From Dasypus novemcinctus (taxonomy: Eukaryota; Chordata; Mammalia; Cingulata; Dasypodidae), in assembly GCF_030445035.2 (NCBI RefSeq), contig NC_080689.1, forward strand, positions 24,023,278 to 24,087,277: a DNA stretch of 64,000 bases, given 5' to 3'. The first letter of the stretch is position 1, and the number at the start of each line of letters is the position of its first letter. The notes below the pieces were generated by a model, which was not told where the DNA came from, ran no database searches, and saw only the letters and a program-made list of their open reading frames with translations. A program made the position numbers and the translations under genes. Positions 60,631 through 64,000 of this stretch are shown here, piece by piece.

Positions 60631-61595
60631 CTAAAAGCAGCAATATACACCCGGAAGAAAAGGACAGAGAAAGAAGTTCAGAGAGTATTAGTAAGATCAT
60701 ACATGATGGCTTCTGTGCCCAAGAGACAAGCAGTTAGAAAATGCCACTACTCCTTCACATAGAGCAGGTAAAAGCATGCTTTTTAAAAATGTTTTTGCTT
60801 TCATTTCTTTGCAAGTCAAATGCAAAAGCCACCCATTTATACTAGTATAGTCATCAAGAGTTTTTCCTGATGTAGATTCCAACATAAAACACTGCATGCT
60901 GTATGTATTATTGGCTATATAAAAAAATTACCACATAATTTTAAAAACACTTTTTCATATTGTTTACCTACATTTTATCAAAAGTCTGAAAACTTAATAC
61001 AGTATGCATATTTTCAGGCAAAGTTTGCATAATTCTGCCATAAGTTTGGGGAAAATTAACATAACATTTGGCAAGTTAAAATGCTGTTACTTTGAAGCCT
61101 AGGACTGCTTCCCACTCACTTCTCAGGCCTCCTGCCACTGCCTGGGCGGAGAAAATGCACACCGGAGGGCACGGCCGTTTTCCGGAGAGCAGAAAGGCCC
61201 CCGAGAACTTGTGCCAAGACTTTTCCACTCAGTTCCTAGGAAACAATTCTAGCCTCTTTCTCTCAGCAACCTGCAAGACTCCCTCGAATGGAATCTTTCT
61301 TCCCTAACTGCTTATCTTGATTTGTAACCAGTCTGCAATGTCGTGAGTCACAGTAAGGAGAGCCCAGCGGCGCTCCGCGGCTGAGTCAGGAGGACAGACT
61401 CTTACAGCGGGACTGGCGACGGGGAAGGGTGGCCGGGAAGGAAGCGCATTCCTGCTTCACCGCGTGGCCCTGTCCCTAGGATTTTAGAGCAGAAAGTTCA
61501 GCCCATAAACACATGCGAGGAGTCGACAAAGGATGTTTTACTAGGCCCCACGGGTAGGAGAAAGGAAATCAAGGCCTTGCTCCCTGCCTGCGGTC

Positions 61596-62088
61596 CAGTG
61601 GTTCTCAAAGTGCGGACCGCGGCCCTCGAGGAGGACCCCGAGGCCAGGCCAGCGAGCAAAGTGCGCCACGGCATTTTCTTAATACCAAGATGTCATTTTC
61701 CTTTTTCACTCTCAGCCTCTCACGACTCATGGTGAAATATTCCACAGACTGAATGATGTGCGATACTGCAACCGACTGAATGCAGCAGCAGAATGACAAT
61801 CGAGCTGTTTTTGATTATGCTGGATATTAGACTGGCAAAACGCAAAGCAAGACCATTTTTGGTTTTGTTTTTCACAAAAATACACTATGTCAGCACTGAC
61901 TTTATCAATGGTTTTTTAAAATGAATTAGTAAATGTTTTTAAATTTTAACCGTTTTAATTTATAATATAGTAAACAGCAGCCAATACAATCTATATAAAC
62001 AAAGCTCTTTGGGGTCCTCAAATAATGTTAAGAAAAAAAAATGTTAAGAGTATAAAGAATCCTGACCACAAAAAGCTGAAAAACACCG
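61596..62088 (+). mobile_element. hAT-type DNA transposon relic, diverged
   Basis: The left end 'cagtggttctcaaagtgcgg' (61596) and the right end near 62088 ('ctgaccacaaaaagctgaaa') form degraded inverted repeats. The phrase 'ggggtcctcaaataatgtta' 'agagtataaagaatcc' is familiar from old non-autonomous hAT elements. The 8-bp target duplication is no longer visible. Confidence 0.6.
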
Positions 62089-62620
62089 AAAGGCTTAATC
62101 CCTGGAGCCAGCTACATGCCTCCATGTCAGTCACATCGTTCGGTGGCACAACTGCAAATTTGAGTTTCAAGTTTTCACATCTTGCGGGAGACACGTCTCC
62201 TCCTGAATGCTCCTTCCCTGCCAGGCCTTCCAAGAGCTCTGCTCCAAGTTTGCTTCAGCAAGAAACAAGTATCTGGTCAAGATAACTTTATTCAACACTT
62301 TTCACTTCAGTGACAAGTTCAAAATTATTACCTTCGATGAAATAGGCTACTTTTAAAAGAAAAATCTACAGGTAACTGTTTTTGTAGGATTTTTCACATT
62401 CTATCATCATATAATCTATTTACAAACATTCAATCAAAAAGAAATAACATCTTAGGCTCCAAAGACTGCAATAAATATTAAGAGAAACTATTTTCAAATA
62501 AACAAATCAACTCATTTTTCATTCCTTTCAAAAGTTATAGAGAGAGAAATTACTAATTTTTAGTTTACAATACCTGAAGGCTCCTTTATCTATAGATATG
62601 TTATCTATATACATTAAAGA

Positions 62621-62769
62621 TATAAATTCAGAGAATCTCAAGCAAGGCAAAAAGTTATATAATTTCAGAATATAAATTTAGAAAATCTCAAGCAAGGCAA
62701 AAAGTTATATAATTTCAGAATATAAATTCAGAAAATCTCAAGCAAGGCAAAAAGTTATATAATTTCAGG
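62621..62769 (+). repeat. Three-copy 50-bp tandem repeat
   Basis: Units start at 62621, 62671 and 62721 with 'tataaattcagagaatctca' or close variants, each followed by 'agcaaggcaaaaagttatat' and 'aatttcagaa'. Copies differ at only one to three positions; the last unit ends 'aatttcagg'. Confidence 0.95.
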
Positions 62770-63339
62770 AAACTGAAGTAAACTGCAATATGTGAACACT
62801 GCATTCTAAGAAAACATCTTTATTTTCCCAATTAGAAACCTTTCCTTTTACTTGGAAAAAAGAAAAAAAGCTGGTACAAAATTTTAAATTCATAAGATCT
62901 ATATGTAATTTAGGTCTTCCTTATTAAATTTGCAGTTGTGGACATTACTAAAACGAAGCCTTTATAGCAACTGACCTTCTTGTTGTGAAAAATGGCTTTC
63001 AATCAATGAGAACTCTAGGCTTAGTGAAAATACAATCATGTGAAGCCAAGGTATCTTGGGAAAATTATGAAACTAAGACCTGGTGCTGGTGAGAGAAGAT
63101 AAAATCAAAAAACTCTCATAGAACCTCTGCTCCTGGGGTAGCTGAGACAGAAGCTGCAGCCAACAAGGCCCCACCACACACTAAACTTTCATGGGTCAGC
63201 AGAACCAGGAAAGTAACATGGCAGCCTGTAAGGTTCCATGGCCTCTTGTTGCACTGGGAAAATAAGGCAAAAAGAAAACCAGAAGATTCTAGGAGACAAT
63301 TTTTTCAAAAATTAAAAAAATAAAGAAGGTTCTGGAGAG

Positions 63340-63827
63340 AGAACAACGAAATCACCTAGGACCTGGGGCTGGGCACATTCCTCCACCAAGACGACACCCA
63401 CCTCCCCAGGAACCATGACTTTCTCCCTTCACTGAACCTTCAAATGCTCCCTCTCTACTACCTCTTTCCCAAAGGCAATTTGAAATTCTCAAACCGTCAA
63501 CCTATTCCCTTTCTCCACGATTTCCTGAACAGCTCTTCCCAAGTTTCTTTGACGCTCAAGTCCACAGACCCCTTTTAGGACTCTCTTACATGTCCACAAT
63601 CCCTCCTCCCTGAACTCCTCCTCTGGGTTCTTCTGACACTATACACCCCCAGGTTTCCCCTGCTCCATGCTTCTTTGAAAGGTGCTGCTTTCTTTACTTA
63701 TCTTTTGTACACTGGTGCTCCCCAGGACTTTGTCCCTGCTTTTTTCTCATGCCACATACACTCTTCCCAGACATTATCACTCAACAGTTTCAACTTCTGC
63801 CTCCATAAATCTATCGCTTCACTTTTT
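63340..63827 (+). repeat. L2 LINE relic, internal part
   Basis: 'ctggtgctccccaggacttt' with 'gtccctgctttttt', 'acattatcactcaacagttt' and 'ctgcctccataaatcta' follows the L2 internal region in sense order. The left portion is pyrimidine-rich and less certain. The SINE starts immediately after. Confidence 0.55.
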
Positions 63828-64000
63828 TTTTGGTAAGATTTGTTTTTATTTATTTCTCTCCTCTTCCCCGTACCTCCCCCCCCCCCCCCCCATTGTCTGC
63901 TCTCTGTGTCCATTCACTGTGCTCTTCTGTGTCCACTTGCATTCTTGTCACGTGGCACTGGGGAACTGTATCACTTTTTTTTTGCTGTGTCATCTTGCTG
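63828..64000 (-). mobile_element. DAS-type SINE, truncated by the window edge
   Basis: On + it begins 'ttttggtaagatttgttttt' 'atttatttctc', then a C run (about 63875-63891), 'attgtctgctctctgtgtcc' 'attcactgtgctcttctgtg', and ends mid-element with 'gctgtgtcatcttgctg'. This is the reversed tail and body of the armadillo DAS-III family. Confidence 0.9.

Larger units (their letters stand above)
60631..64000. other. FEZ2 intron, 3' part
   Basis: At least 3.4 kb of intron. It holds a diverged hAT-like element at 61596-62088, a three-copy 50-bp tandem repeat at 62621-62769, an L2 relic at about 63340-63827 and a SINE cut by the window end. A locally GC-rich patch lies at 61330-61480. I found no further FEZ2 exon. 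Confidence 0.75.

Noticed and set aside
61330..61480. A GC-rich patch as a possible CpG island or promoter
   Set aside because: It is only about 150 bp, has few CG pairs, and lies deep within a FEZ2 intron next to no exon.
62621..62769. A CRISPR-like array
   Set aside because: The 50-bp units are contiguous with no unique spacers, and the locus is mammalian.

Overview
The window is a piece of a mammalian nuclear genome, almost certainly from a xenarthran and most likely an armadillo (Dasypus). It contains spliced exons with GT/AG borders, long AT-rich introns, and mammalian MIR, L2, L1 and hAT relics. The lineage clue is a set of tRNA-derived SINEs of the armadillo DAS type. Their heads read like 'tggctcaagtgattgag' plus 'gggttcaatcccc', and their bodies carry poly-A or TA tails. 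The species call rests on recognising that SINE, not on a search.

Two convergent protein-coding genes are present. On the + strand lie the last eight exons of CRIM1 (cysteine-rich transmembrane BMP regulator 1), from 1508 to 49159, with a 3'UTR to about 51600. They encode 484 residues: an antistasin-type segment, four von Willebrand factor C (VWC) domains, a juxtamembrane stretch, one transmembrane helix and a short cytoplasmic tail. All reading frames join across the splice sites. On the - strand lie the last four coding exons of FEZ2 (fasciculation and elongation protein zeta-2), from 60630 down to 53637, with a 3'UTR to about 52705. They encode the C-terminal 79 residues. The two 3' ends face each other about 1.1 kb apart, as in the CRIM1-FEZ2 neighbourhood known from human chromosome 2.

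Layout: 1-7.3 kb holds CRIM1 antistasin, VWC3 and VWC4 exons and an RPL17 retrocopy. 7.3-30.3 kb is intron with the VWC5 exon at 12.6 kb, several SINE/MIR/L2 relics, and a hAT element inserted in an unidentified repeat at 28.3-29.1 kb. 30.3-40.4 kb holds the VWC6, juxtamembrane and transmembrane exons with L2 and L1 3'-end fragments. 40.4-49 kb is an intron dominated by two internally deleted L1 elements, both antisense to CRIM1. 49-51.6 kb is the last CRIM1 exon and 3'UTR. 52.7-64 kb is the FEZ2 3' part with MIR, L2 and hAT relics, a 50-bp tandem repeat, and a SINE cut by the window edge.

I saw no novel gene system. The points most worth checking are repeat and RNA-processing features: the RPL17 retrocopy about 100 bp from a CRIM1 exon, a weak-donor cassette exon in FEZ2, a proximal CRIM1 poly(A) signal, L1 5'UTR and 3'UTR tandem modules, a tandem duplication whose two copies carry different microsatellites, and nested transposons with readable target-site duplications.
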